This document shows positions 1 to 12,129 of a stretch of 64,000 bases of DNA, one piece after another. Numbering within the stretch: position 1 is the stretch's first letter; each line of letters opens with the position of its first letter. The position numbers were made by a program, and so were the translations under genes. The notes under the pieces were generated by a model. The model had not been told where the DNA came from and did not search any database. It saw nothing but the letters and a program-made list of their open reading frames with translations. Source of the DNA: Romanomermis culicivorax (taxonomy: Eukaryota; Nematoda; Enoplea; Mermithida; Mermithidae); the NCBI GenBank assembly GCA_963922205.1, contig CAWUHX010000021.1:186001-250000 (forward strand), given 5' to 3'.

Positions 1-62
1 CTATACTTTTTGTACAGTTGACTTTTTTCGCAGTCATCAGAGCTATTTTTTAAATTTTCCGT

Positions 63-3000
63 CTACAAAAATACGTAATACAAAAGTAGGAAAATCACAA
101 ACAATGAAACAAAATTCAAATTTCGCGATAAATTATTGAACTGCGTGCCGTTACATAAACTGCCCTTGCAAACACAAGCTTCGGTTATCCAATCCAAGCT
201 TATTTTGGTGCATTCTTGCTTGTAGGAGCTCCTTTGAGCCGTCGATAGATCGTCGACGCACCCTCGCAGGACGAAGGGTGAACCTGAAATATACATCATA
301 ATGATCTTTGACCGATACGGCACATAGGTGATCATCGCATAATTTTCCAAGCAGTAACAAGTCTCGCTGATTGACATTTACTCTGAAAAGTTAAGGATTT
401 CTGCTTGAACTCTTTAATTAGTTGAAATTTTGATGTCACATAAGAAAAAGAGTTATAACCGAGATTTTGAAGAGATCAGGGCCCATTTTCACATTCATCC
501 CCTTCGGGATAGGGGTTTACTTTGATGAGATCCATTCCATGAATTTTTCAGGTTCAAATTTAGATTTCTGACGTTGTATTCAGGTTTCAAAGATCTATCG
601 AACTATGTGAAAAATCTAATGTCAGGAGCTCTAGATTCACGAGTTATTTAGGTCTAGGGTCGGCTGAAATGGAGTTCCTTGCAAGATAGTTCATTTGGCT
701 GAAATATTAATTGAACACATTCTTGCAATAGGTTTATAAACTCTCGCTGATATCACACAAATATTACTGTTGGCAGCGATTTATTTCAAAATTGAACTCA
801 AACTTCTATTCCATAACATCATTGTTACAGAGGTCTCTGAAATTTTACGTCCCAAGATCTGCCTAAGGCCACTTTTGGCTCTCATTTTTTCATACTACCG
901 TTCATTATCTCTCAGATATGTTTCCGGATAATCAAGTTTCGATGAGAAATTGAATGTGATGTGTTTTTTCAGCACAGTATAATTCACTTCTGAATAAAAA
1001 AATAACTTTCGAGTAAATCACAAGAAAAGTATTCCTGCAAGATTTTTTGGCCGTATTGTGTTCATAAGTTGGAGTTGATGTAGAACTTTTCAACAAGGCT
1101 TTTCAAATTTGTAGTTTGATCCCTGTGCTTCCAAGACACATCTCATCTCATACGAGAATGGTTCTCCGTTCAACACTGTCCTCACCATCTTTGTCATCAA
1201 CAATATGCTTAAGGCAGTAGCCGCTAGAACATTCTTGAGTCTGTAATAAAGTGGCGTTGGTCAATTGATCGCATTCTTCGGTTCGGAATTCCGGAATATG
1301 CCGGTATATGTTGAAAGACATAAGGAGGACTTTTCGTTTGATTTCGGGTAAGTTGGTATCCGGACTGGCGCAGTAATAGCACATTGCGGGATCTGAAAGA
1401 GAGGCGAATTTTCTTGTCTTCTTGATATTTTCGAAGAAATTGGACTTCAAATTTTGTATCAGAAAATATGCACTACTTCTACTCGCACAATGCGTGTTTT
1501 GCTGATGCAAGGGCTGATAAAAACACGGCATGCCTAACAGCTCGCAGTACAACACCATGATCTTCGAGTTCTGTTTTTCGCAGGCAGCCCATTCACAGTG
1601 AGTTCTTAAAGTGAAGTTTCATACACATGCTAAACGTATGAAAAACCACAAAAATCTGGGATTTCACGTTAACGTTTCTTGACCAGCGATTTCGGACATG
1701 AATGAAATTTTCGAAATTTATTAGAGTAATTTTTTATTGAACGCAAAAAACTGTAATTCCGGATCAGTTCTGCTCTAGCTCTGTAACAATGTCTTTTCAC
1801 TTGGACCGTTTTTTGGACCTCGCTGTGTTAATCCAAACCTGTGATGTAATTCCAGAAGAAATTCTGCAATAAAAAAGTCACAGAAGACTCACTTCTCCAA
1901 CGTAAAGTTCAGATATTTGGGAAATCAAAGCAGCTTATAACAAAGACTTCCAGACGAGTCGTTTTACTAGACAATTTTAGAAGCGACCCCTGGACAAATT
2001 AGTGGTCGTTTTTGGTGCGGATTCACCGGCGCTTTCGTGATCGCTACTAAACTATTGTCCATAACCTTCATTTTGAGAGTAACATTTCCTCTCAGAAAAG
2101 AAAACTGCGGAATAAGCCATCTATACGTGTTTCAACTACTGAAAAGTGAATGCTATAGTTCATTCATTTTCAATTGACCCTCGGAATGCAAAAAATTCGC
2201 AATCCAACATTTTATTTTTTCAAGTTGTCCCTGACGGTAGCCTGAAGCTAGTCAATCTAAGAAAAAAGACGACCGCGTACGCAGTTTGTTTATTACTTGC
2301 ATGAACAAGTTTTTTTCTTTGGAAGCTCATTCGGAAAAAAATTGACGACTTTTTAACTTCTGAACCATAACTATAATTCCAGATTAATGCCTTCTGAAAA
2401 AATCTAGAAAGTAAAGATATTGTGCAAGCCGGCTTTTGCATTTCTTCACTTTTCTAAAAGTTCAGAAGTCATCAGTGTAAGGAAAATGAACTGTCCAACG
2501 CAAGATCTTGATGTACTTCCCTGTATATGATACTTCTTGCCGTACGCATCATTTTCAGGGTGTAACGAAACTTCGTGAAGGGGGCTTACGGTAATAATTA
2601 CAGTATTTTAAGCACAAAACTGTATTATATTCAAAATATGCGTTCAATTATGAATGAGAAAGTCAACTCAAATAACTCTTGATAACTATTTTTGGTTAGT
2701 AAACAAGCGAAATGCATTGGTAAAACAAAATTTCCACGAAAATCAGATCTGCATTTCTTGTGTTTTTGAATCTGATTTACTAATCTTTTCTTGAATATAA
2801 GTCTCAATCTGAAATTCATTCGATTTGACGTCTAAACCTATTCTGGGCCGCGCGTCATTACTGTGGACTGAATCGCTGCTGTTGATAACTGATTTTTTCT
2901 GAATTTTTATGATCGATACGTTCGCGTTTAGCATTATACCTATCAAGAACTATGGTCCCAAGTTATTCTTATTGTTAAGTTGAATTATTAATGTTGATCT

Positions 3001-3247
3001 TCCTGTAAAAATGAATGTCCTTTCACTTATAGAAGATTAAGCTTGAAATACAATGGTTATCGTTGTAAACCCCTTACACGAAGTTTCCTCACACCCTGTA
3101 CGATAATTTTTTATTACCTTTCGATTGATCAGAATCCATATCCATAGTTTCGACGTCCGCGGCTAATAATCGACCGAAAAAACTAATTATCAGAGCAATA
3201 GTCAGTAGTGCGGCCGCGATGGAAAATTGACGCCCGAATCGAATCAT
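63..3247 (-). CDS. Ly6/quiver-like GPI-anchored cell-surface protein, 3 exons
   Basis: Exons read 3247-3118, 1392-1186 and 283-63. Both introns are GT-AG in phase 1 and the exons sum to 185 codons plus stop. Residues 1-30 form a basic-then-hydrophobic signal peptide ending L-L-A-A. The mature part opens with C-Y-Y-C, continues with C-SSGY-C and R-G-C, and closes with C-V-C...L-C-N. This is the cysteine plan of the Ly6/uPAR three-finger fold, and the final C-N is typical. The last ~20 residues are hydrophobic with no cytoplasmic tail, as in a GPI-attachment signal. Family members sit on the outer membrane leaflet; the insect relative Quiver/Sleepless modulates K+ channels, but the partner here is unknown. 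A 543-bp inverted-repeat element fills part of intron 1. The anchor argues against a secreted venom-type toxin. Confidence 0.8.
2556..3098. repeat. MITE-like element with CAGGGTGT termini
   Basis: The two ends are imperfect inverted repeats of about 38 bp: CAGGGTGT followed by GAAACTTCGTG on the left, with the complementary copy ending ACACCCTG on the right. The 543-bp interior has no coding capacity, so this looks like a non-autonomous DNA transposon. It lies inside intron 1 of the Ly6-like gene and its right end is only 18 bases from the exon 1 splice donor. No clean target duplication is visible. Confidence 0.6.
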
Positions 3248-5020
3248 AACGCGCCACCAAGGAAATTATGATGCATTTTTCTATGAAGCTTCGATGTGGC
3301 TATGAAATGACTAGAGGGAAAGCACTTCCCCGAAGCGAAATTGCGTGTCCCTAAGACAAAAGACGACCATGGAATCTATAAATGCGGCAGTGCTTTATTA
3401 TTTATTCATCTCTTTTGGCCTACTGCGGCGAATGGGGGAAAATGATCGCAAAGTTGAAAAAGTCTTATTTTTTCCATCAGAACAAAGGAACGGTTATCGT
3501 CATGTAGGTGCTATAAACGACGAAGTGAAAAATCATCAATTTTAAATGGACTAGAAAGGTGAAGCTATGGAGGGACCACGTTCTATGCCGAATGACTGAC
3601 GATGAAAAAATTGATTCTTAAGGTGTGGAAGGAGGAAAATTTATTAAGAGAACTTGAAGAAAACTCGATAGCTGTGCGGAAAAGCGCTAATTAGCAGCAG
3701 CTGATGGAAGGGTGAAGAAATCGGAATCAAAAATTGATGGCCTACGTCTGTGTCAGGAAGAAGCGCAGCTAGGGTAAATCGAACAGACCAACGTTAACCA
3801 TGCTCGTCTTGCTCAAACAAACAAAGGATTTTTGAAAATTTTTTCTCAAGTGTCTACAATGTGTCTCAATCATCACGAGAAGTCAAAAAACGAGATGGGT
3901 CGATATCATGTCGATCTGGAGACATGTTACACGTTTTTACAGTCATCTACGACTGCAGAGATTGTTGTAACTCTATTCATTCGAAACATTATGTTGTACG
4001 TACTATCATGTTCAGAGATGAAACTTTGACTATTCAGAGAAGTCTACGTTTGGCACTGTCTTTGTGCTGCTTTCCATTTCAAAGTGCATTGTGTTGTAGG
4101 CCATTGAATATATTTATTCTGAAATGATACATGCAGCAAGCCCGTGAAAGTAAGTTCAACAGGAAAAAACTCGTAAGCTTGTTACTGTCATCAGTGATAA
4201 AAATTTTCTCGTCCATTAGCGAAAAAAGGCAAAAATTTCTTTCAATAACTTGGAAACGGTCAAATTTTATCGAGTAGCTGTCACGTGTCGACACAATTTT
4301 GTTCAAATCAAAAGCGGGAGGCATGATGTTTTTTATTCCATTTTGGTTTGCCAGTTGTACATGTAGAATTCAGTTTTTTTCTACAGTAGTTTTAGACTAC
4401 GTGAAAATTGCGCGTCAAATTGCTGTCTTATGCTTCAAGGCTTCTGAATCAATCTACTTGAACTATTGATGAACGTACACACAATCTATAGTGTGCGTAA
4501 ATGGATCATGAGTTGAATAATAGTCCCATTCATAAATCGGCGAAGGGAATTCGATGTAGTTGACAAAGATATTTGACATGATGACTTTTCAAGGCCAGCA
4601 CGAATTTTTGTCTTCCAAAACGCAACAAGAACTCAATCCGTCGATATCGTCGAGATCTATTCAAAAACTTGATTTGAAATTATGTGCCTGCTTTTTTGAC
4701 AGAATTATGGTGCGATTAAAATTTGGCTAAAATTCTGCTGCCCTATCTCAGGTTTTCCTTTGTGCCGATCGGTGGTCCTACTTCGGTGAAATATCTATGA
4801 CATTCGGCCAAAACACAGAAAATTCAAAGTTTGCAGCTTGGCGAAAACTCGCAGGAGTTTTGTTTTTAAAAGCCGAGCCTTTCTAACAATATTGATTCGA
4901 TCGTAGTTCAGAAACATGAAAATAACACACGCATCAAGTATTTATCACACGAGACCATTGTTAGCGTAAAGGATCAAGATTCTTTTTTCACCTGCAAAGT
5001 TTTTACTCGAAATCTACTTC
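3248..5020. other. Intergenic stretch, possible decayed coding remnant
   Basis: No intact gene is seen. On the plus strand about 3345-3800 reads as lysine/glutamate-rich, coiled-coil-like peptide in pieces broken by stops, which could be a decayed gene fragment. The rest is AT-rich sequence with no recognised element. It is the upstream side of the Ly6-like gene; no promoter motif was identified. Confidence 0.3.
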
Positions 5021-5945
5021 ATAGATTGCGTGCCGTTACTTCGACCATCCCTTCACCTCGACCGTCCCGTTACCTCGACCATCCCTTTACCTCGACCGTC
5101 CCCTTACCTCGACTAATGTTAAAAATGTAACATGGAAAACGTCTTTTATCAACTGTCCCGTTACCTCTACCATCCTCTTACATCGACCGTCCCTTTACCT
5201 CGACTTCATATAAAAAAATTCCTGAAAATTTAAAGTGATTATTATTTTCCCACGGGGGCACAGGCTGGTTTTCCCACGGTACTTTACAAAGTTTAAAACC
5301 ATGGGCAGTACCACGAACATTTTATCAGTTGTTTTGGTGCGTTGCGTGATGAATCTTAATTATTTTGTCCAATATGGAAGATTATGGACCAGCAATCTTT
5401 ATACTTTCTAAATATCGCAAAATTAATTTGTTAAAATGAAAAAGTTTGGCTCATCCAGGTCATTTTCACATCTTTCAGAAGAATTTTGAAATCTAGGATA
5501 AATAAATGAAGAATTGAAATTTGTTGGATTGCTATTTGCATTTCAACGTTTTGTGGTACAAAGTTGTGAGAATAAATTGGGGCCATATTTTTTGATTAGC
5601 CCGAAAATGATTTAAGAGTGCTTAAGTAGCATTATATTTGCATTGTTTAGTTGCATCAGAAAACATACTGTATTCAGATTTTATAGTTTTACATTTATCT
5701 GCTCTCAAGCTGTAGCCTTAATATTGTAATTAATGAAAAGTGCAAAAATTTTCAGACAGAAGCATACCATTTGATATAGACAGTCGAGGTAACGGGATTG
5801 TAATAAAAAAGGAGTTCTTGAAATAAAAATACATTGGTCGGGGTAAGGGGACTTTAAAGCACTAGTCGAGGTAACGGTATGGTCGTGGTAAAGGGATGGG
5901 CGAGGTAAAGAGATGGTCGAGGTATGGGGACACAACGATTTCATA
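5021..5945. repeat. Fold-back element with tandem-repeat arms (copy 1)
   Basis: The left arm (about 5021-5215) starts ATAGATTGCG and then repeats a unit close to CC(C/G)TTACCTCGACC(G/A)TC several times. The right arm (about 5783-5945) carries the same unit inverted (GGTCGAGGTAACGGG-like) and ends in a sequence complementary to the left start. The ~570-bp spacer is AT-rich and non-coding. Inverted arms built from short direct repeats are the defining architecture of fold-back transposons. Confidence 0.65.
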
Positions 5946-8900
5946 CATGTCTGAAACCGGAACAAGTGAAGAGTAGCGGTTTTTGCTAACAACCCCCAGC
6001 ATGTATTCACCAACTATGAAAAATTCATCACGTCTTCGAACATTGGCTAATCTCGATTTCGTTTTACCGCTTGTTTCATATGACTCATTCAGTTGATCAC
6101 ATTTTTTCAATTAGCTGCAGGTTAGCTATACAGCTTGTCGATTACAGTTTTTCAATTCCGCACAGCAGGGAACAAAGTAATGAGCTTTGAATTTAGACAT
6201 TCTTCAACGTCTATTTTTTACAAATGCCATACTGTTTTCCAAAGCATTGTAAAGACAAGGAAACTTAGTCTTTCTCTAAGTTTGAATTTGTGATGGTTAC
6301 AGATGCATTTGATATGCAGCTCAAGACTAGCGAATTTCATCGGTTATTCTGTACTTGACAGCTCGTTTAAAAAAATTGACAGCACGATGATCTACAAACG
6401 TGTCTCCGAAACACGACTATCATTCGGCTACATCTAACAAATGATCAGGAGACATTGAATTTTTAGTATGAAATGAACTTTGGTTGAATCGATCCGAATA
6501 TTAGATCTGTCTGAAAAGATAATTAGTCTTCTGATATCACGACGCCGCAACATGTCGGAAGAACGTCAAGTTGTCGCCTTTCGGATTAGATAATTATTAC
6601 CCTTCATTCGGCAAGTTTGATAAACTTACGCAAAGCGTGATGCAAATTTTCATCAATGTCTATAGCCTATTTTTTATCAAATTCTCATAAATCGAAAGCT
6701 GATATTAATTAATTTCTAGATCATTGTGAATTGGTAGAAAATCGTAAAATCACGAAGTTTTATCAGCAAGATTTAAAAAACAAACCAAACAGTCCCATCA
6801 ACAAATCAATGATGAAAGGATAATTTCTGCATTCGCGAAAGAGAGAATCGAATTATCAGTGTCCTGCTGGAATCTTCAGCCCGTTTTTTATAAAGTGCCT
6901 GTGAACTACTGACAAATGATGACAAATAATGATGTCGTCTAAGTCACTTATTCATGCTACAAAGTATTTCTAAATCACTTATTATTCCATTAAAAAAATT
7001 GTCAAATTTCCAGTTTTGTAGCTACGCAGAAAATCGCAAGAATAGTAATTGATTTCCACTTTGATCATTTGGTGGCATTTCAGGAAACAAAACTATAACT
7101 CAATATTGGATCCGGATGGATGTAAAACCCAACGTTGTGCATAAAACTCATAAATATTTCGATTTTCTTCGGATCCTGACCAAACAAAATTAAAAGACAA
7201 ATCCGATTGAAGTTTGAAATCTAGCGTTTTTTAAAGAATCGGATCCATGGTTCGAACCGAGGAGACAACATGCCTTCATTTACTTTTAAATGACACATGC
7301 AGCGGTCGAACATCAGGCAAACGGCTTCATTGGAGATGAAGAAATACACTGCTGTAATCATCGAATGTTGAAAAATATGATTATCAAGGAATTTGCATCA
7401 TGGGAAAAATATGCCTTGCGTAATTTCGAAAAGAATCAACGACATCGATGCATCAATCAGTTCAGAATAAATAAGAGATACTGTAAAAATTAAAAAAGCT
7501 ATCGAACCAGCAGGCAGGTCAATATGAATTCCGTTCAAAACGTTCAGGTTTTACGTCAAAAGGGTCGTGGTTATTTCAGTGTGGAATACTCTGTAAACGA
7601 CAAGTTCTTTAAGTCTTCTCTTTTTGTTGAAAACTAATAAAACCGGAAAGCAAAAAAATAAATTTGTTAACTCACCCAATTATACTTTAAAATTTTTCAT
7701 TAAAAGAATCTATAGCCAAGGCTTTATTTAAATGATTTTCACGACAGTATTAATTTCTAGATTTTACAATTTAAAAAACGAAACATTTTATCAACATCAG
7801 ATTTAGGCACTCTTCGAATAAATTCTGATCAGGAAAAAATTTTAATGGCCCCATTAAAATTAGAAAAGAGAGCAACACGGCAACGTATTCGATTTCCTGT
7901 ACTGAACCATGTGACAGTAAGGCTACTAATTGCAAAACAACTGTAGCCTTACAGAATAAAATTAGTTGAAAGACCTTTCAACAAAAGGAGTTCATTCCTG
8001 CTTATAAAATGAAGTTAAAAGAGGCTTTCGGTACTGAAATCAATAACAAAAATTGAGACTATAATTCGTTCTGCATAACGCCCTTTTCGAAAAATTTGCA
8101 ACGGCTCAACTTATCCTCTCCTATTCACAAAGTCATCCGCCGACTGTCGTAATAAGTAAACGGAAAAGCTGTTTAGTATTCGCTTGGCTAAAGACATCTG
8201 CATAGCAGCTAGAGAAAAAAGCAGCTTCATTTCTGAGCTTATCCGACTTTGACTAGAAGACTTTTTGAAATTGGAAATAATAGGAGTAGCACAAACGTCA
8301 TGTAATCAAGGAGATTTTTCGCGCAAGGTACAACTGCACGACTTTCCATACAGATTAATGAGTAATTTCAGCGCTAATCTATATCGAACACTATAAGATA
8401 TTCGACGAAAGAAATCCGCGCACAAAGATAATTTACAAGCTGCGATAAGTTAAACTTTGTTAGCGGAATTCACATAAAAATTTCCCACGATCGTGAACAA
8501 AAAAAGGCCATTTCCCACATAGAAAAAAAAATTTATAGTCTCTAATGACCTGCAAAAGTAAGCATATAATTCATTGCAGTTCATTTTCTGTTGTCACGTA
8601 CTAACGGAGTGAAACAATGTTATTTATCATGACTGATGAACAATCTCATCACAGATGTATTTGCGATAAGTTTGAAGTTGTACAATAGGACCATCTTTGA
8701 GAATAGCTGATAATTATGAACAATTCAATCATTATGTTTCATCATTGCCGTGATGCTCTAGCAGATCAGGAAAATGATTGTCATACAGGTTATCAAATTT
8801 TTACTCATTTTAAATTTTTACTCGAAGCAAGAGTAAATGGATCAATAAATTTATATATTATAAAGTGCCCATAAGTTTGTGGCTGCGAAAAATTTCGAAA

Positions 8901-9340
8901 GTACGGTCAATTCAACTTAATTCTCGTCACTGAAAATTTGTAATGTCAATTATTCTTTGTGTTACATGCATTTTCTTATTCAGATGAAAAGTTCATATTA
9001 AATAAAAATACGGGGAAGATAAGTGAAAATTCGAAAAGCTAAGCGAAAAAGTAAAATTTTATAACATATTCATTTTTTTGTTTCTGAATAATAAAAGTGG
9101 AACGCAAGTAGCATATCGTATTTTTAAGGTTTCCGCAATGCCACACAAGGCAAGAAGATTGTGAGTATACGCAATTAACCTTCAAATTTTTTTCAACAAA
9201 ATTTTACAGTAAAAATTTCGTGTAAACCCTTTAATGACGGTATTAATGTTTTTCAATTCCAAGGCAACATGCATTTTATTGAAAAACAGGCTATAGTGCT
9301 TGCCTCATAGATGACTTTTTGTGCCTCCGACTTTACATAT
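5946..9340. other. Non-coding AT-rich stretch
   Basis: I see no gene supported by splice signals or recognisable domains. Around 9080-9300 there is a diverged piece resembling the CTATAGTC-ended MITE family found at 14139-14389 and 58823-59075. The remaining sequence is AT-rich with scattered short frames only. Confidence 0.4.
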
Positions 9341-10620
9341 AGATTGCGCCCCGTTACCCCTCCTGTCCCTTTACCACGAATATCCCGTTACTCCTACCAT
9401 CCCGTTACCCCGACTGTGCCGTTACCCCGATGGAAGAATTACATCAAAATTCCCGCTACCTCGACTGTACCTTTATTTCAAGTACGCATTAGTTTTAATA
9501 TAAAAAAGCTGCGATATGTTCACATTTTCTGACAGTGGTACCTTCTTAGGGCAAAAAATCAATCAAAGTCTTGACCGGTCATTTTTATGAATGATTACCA
9601 CGGTGCAGCTACATCCATTCTTACAAAATATGGGACTTCAAGCTTACAAAGTTGAAAGTGCATCTATCCAAATAGATTATATCTATTCCAAAAGAATAAA
9701 TCTGTTCGACTATAGTCAATTTACTTTGACATGGCAGATGCAGCGACAAGATAGAAAGTAGGTTCAATTTGACACACAATTTTATGCGATAGACGACTTT
9801 CTACTGTAGAAAAAATATGATCTTCTCCATGACAAAAAACAGGTAAAAATCAAATAAATTTTATTTTTTTTTCATCTAGATAAAGCTTTTTTTGATTTAG
9901 ATAGAGCTTTTATCGACACCCAAGTGCATTCAACCTGGTTACTGGTAAAAATTCTCAGCCGGATTGTTTAGACGAGATAGTTGTTCTCCTTGATTGCAGC
10001 AATAGGATCGCTATTTTTCCGAATTGAACTTAGCTCCGTCGTATCTGCCATTTCAGAATGAATAGACTATAACTCATGGTTGAATAATGAACTGTTATAA
10101 ATGTCGGAATCACATGAAGCTCGTAGCTAAAAAGGGTCGCACGAAGGTTAAAAATCATCTAGTGGTGGGCAATCCTGAAGTTGGGCACAATCCGCTTTGT
10201 GGTCCAATGAACTCTGCAGCTATGTCGAAACATCAGCTTTAGCAAGAGTTCAATTAATAAAAGGAATTCGTGTCAATTTCGATATTTAGATAACATTTAT
10301 GGCATGCAGTCGCATACTCTTCATTTACGAAAGCAAGAACTTCTCCAATTTCGATGCGATAATTTTTTAGCATTGATTTTTGTTTTCAAATGCTGTCTAT
10401 ACTTCCTATTCGAACTTCAAAACTTGCATTTTGTATAACACTTCTGATTTGCACCGCAGTCGAGATGTCGGTAAGCCGTCTTAAAAATACACGTTTGAAA
10501 AATTCCCATTGGTTGGGGTAACGGGAATTTTTGTGCTTTAGTCTAGGTAATGGGATGGACAGGGTAACGGGACCGTTGGGGTAAATGGACAGTTGGAGTA
10601 AGGAGGCAGTCGGTATAAGA
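9341..10620. repeat. Fold-back element with tandem-repeat arms (copy 2)
   Basis: The left arm (about 9341-9480) opens ATAGATTGCG and repeats units such as CCCGTTACCCCGACTGT. The right arm (about 10510-10620) carries the inverted form (TTGGGGTAACGGG-like). The cap matches copy 1 at 5021 while the internal unit has drifted. The interior is longer than in copy 1 because a CTATAGTC-ended element (9710-10072) lies inside it. Confidence 0.6.
9710..10072. repeat. MITE family B copy nested in fold-back element
   Basis: About 363 bp bounded by CTATAGTCAATTTACTTTGA on the left and the inverted sequence ending AATAGACTATA on the right. Sub-terminal GGCAGATGCAGCGA and its complement TATCTGCCATTTC extend the inverted repeat to about 40 bp. 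A related copy is at 49695-50049. There is no coding capacity. Confidence 0.55.
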
Positions 10621-12129
10621 AGACTCAACCAGGAACCACAAAAAGGTATTCCCCAACAAGAATTTTTCGGAATAGTGATTTTCAAAAAATTAATTGTGAT
10701 TATTATTGAAAAGCTCGGCTTAAAAAAGAAAAACACAGAATTGAAAATAGGCAAAAACAGAATGATCGTGACTCTGGAAACAGCAGGAAAAAAGGATGGA
10801 AATATGGAACGAAGAGCTCGAGGAACGGTGGTATGTTTACTCACCAATGAGCAACGTTAAACAACGATGCTTAATTAACCAATGTTTCGATTGAAAAATA
10901 CGGTATGCTCGAAAAAAAGTAAATCAAACGGCAGATACATAGAAAAAAAATCATCTCTCATCACCTCTCGTCGTCAGAAATGTCATAAAAAGTGCAAATA
11001 AATTTGAAAAGCTGCCGCCGGCTTTAGTCCGATTCAGTTGCTTAGTGAATATCCGCTTTTCCGTAACAATTATATCAGAGCTGTTGACAATCAGACAAAT
11101 GGATTTATTATAGATAGCGGCTGTTGCGTGGAATCGTTTTTGATCAACGACAAAAAATCTGGAGCGACATTCTAACACAAGATGAGGAAAACGCTGGATT
11201 CCTCTCACAATATTAATTAATTCATCTCCCGCACCCAGATATATATGAAAAAATTGCAATTATTCACGTATGAGTGTCACATGAAAATGTCAACACGTGC
11301 TTGAGAATAAGGAACTGGCTCGGAAGTTACGTGACGTTGATCAAAGAAAGACGTTTGATGAGATTTTCACCACAGAAATTTGAACAATCTGCTCATTTTC
11401 GCTACTCGAAGGAAAGTTTTTGGTTCAATTTCAAGTATACATGTACGTTATCGTACGTGCCCCAGCAACACATGCAATACATCGTGCACCGATTACTGTA
11501 ATTTTTAGTGATTATTTCTCTTCGTGTAGTTTCCATGTTACGAATTTTATATGCATTGCTTGAGGACAAAAACCTATTTTTCTTCACAAAAAATCAATGA
11601 TGTGGTTATGGTACTAGCAGGTGTACCCATACTTTTTTTTCCAAATGAGTTTCGTGGGTCAGAAAGATGTTCATGCAAAAAATAAATAGCCTGCGTCAAG
11701 AGGACACTCTTTTTCTCGAGTTGACTAAGTGGATAAATTGAGAAAAAAAGATTTCGGTCAACGATGCAGGTTTACTGTCTGCTCATCGATTTCTACGAAT
11801 TATTTTATTTTGCGCAACAAACTATAGCCGGAAATTTATAAACGGCGAAATTGACGATTTTTGTAGAAGATACAGCTCAACATGATTATGGGATATGAAG
11901 CAATCATTATACTCATTGGCATGTTCACCTTTGTCATAAAAAACAAGCGTTCCGCCTTCCCTAAAGAAAATATTTCGAAACTACTGAATTTTATTGACAC
12001 GGAAGCGCATTTTTCAGTCACATGAATAGATTAGTATTTTGAGCTAACTACAATTGATGTCAAATATCAACATGGCAATATGATATCGGCTTGCATTGTG
12101 TTTTTTTCGAAATAGTTCCAAACGGTCGA
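10621..12129. other. Non-coding stretch downstream of the 12.1-15.2 kb gene
   Basis: No gene is supported. A 102-codon minus-strand open stretch at 10951-11259 shows no domain or convincing splice sites. The remainder is AT-rich with no recognised repeat. Confidence 0.35.

Noticed and set aside
1148-1558. Continuous 136-codon minus ORF read as one exon
   Set aside because: Only 1392-1186 is exon: it has a TTTCAG acceptor, a GTGAGG donor and phase agreement with both neighbours, and the rest reads as intron.
63-3247. Three-finger venom-type toxin
   Set aside because: The cysteine plan is shared with Ly6 proteins, and the C-terminal hydrophobic tail indicates a GPI-anchored surface protein.
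5040-5215. Regular short repeats considered as a CRISPR array
   Set aside because: Units are contiguous and degenerate without unique spacers, occur as inverted pairs, and the genome is eukaryotic.
10951-11259. 102-codon minus ORF as a gene
   Set aside because: No convincing splice sites, domain or start context; kept only as part of a non-coding stretch.
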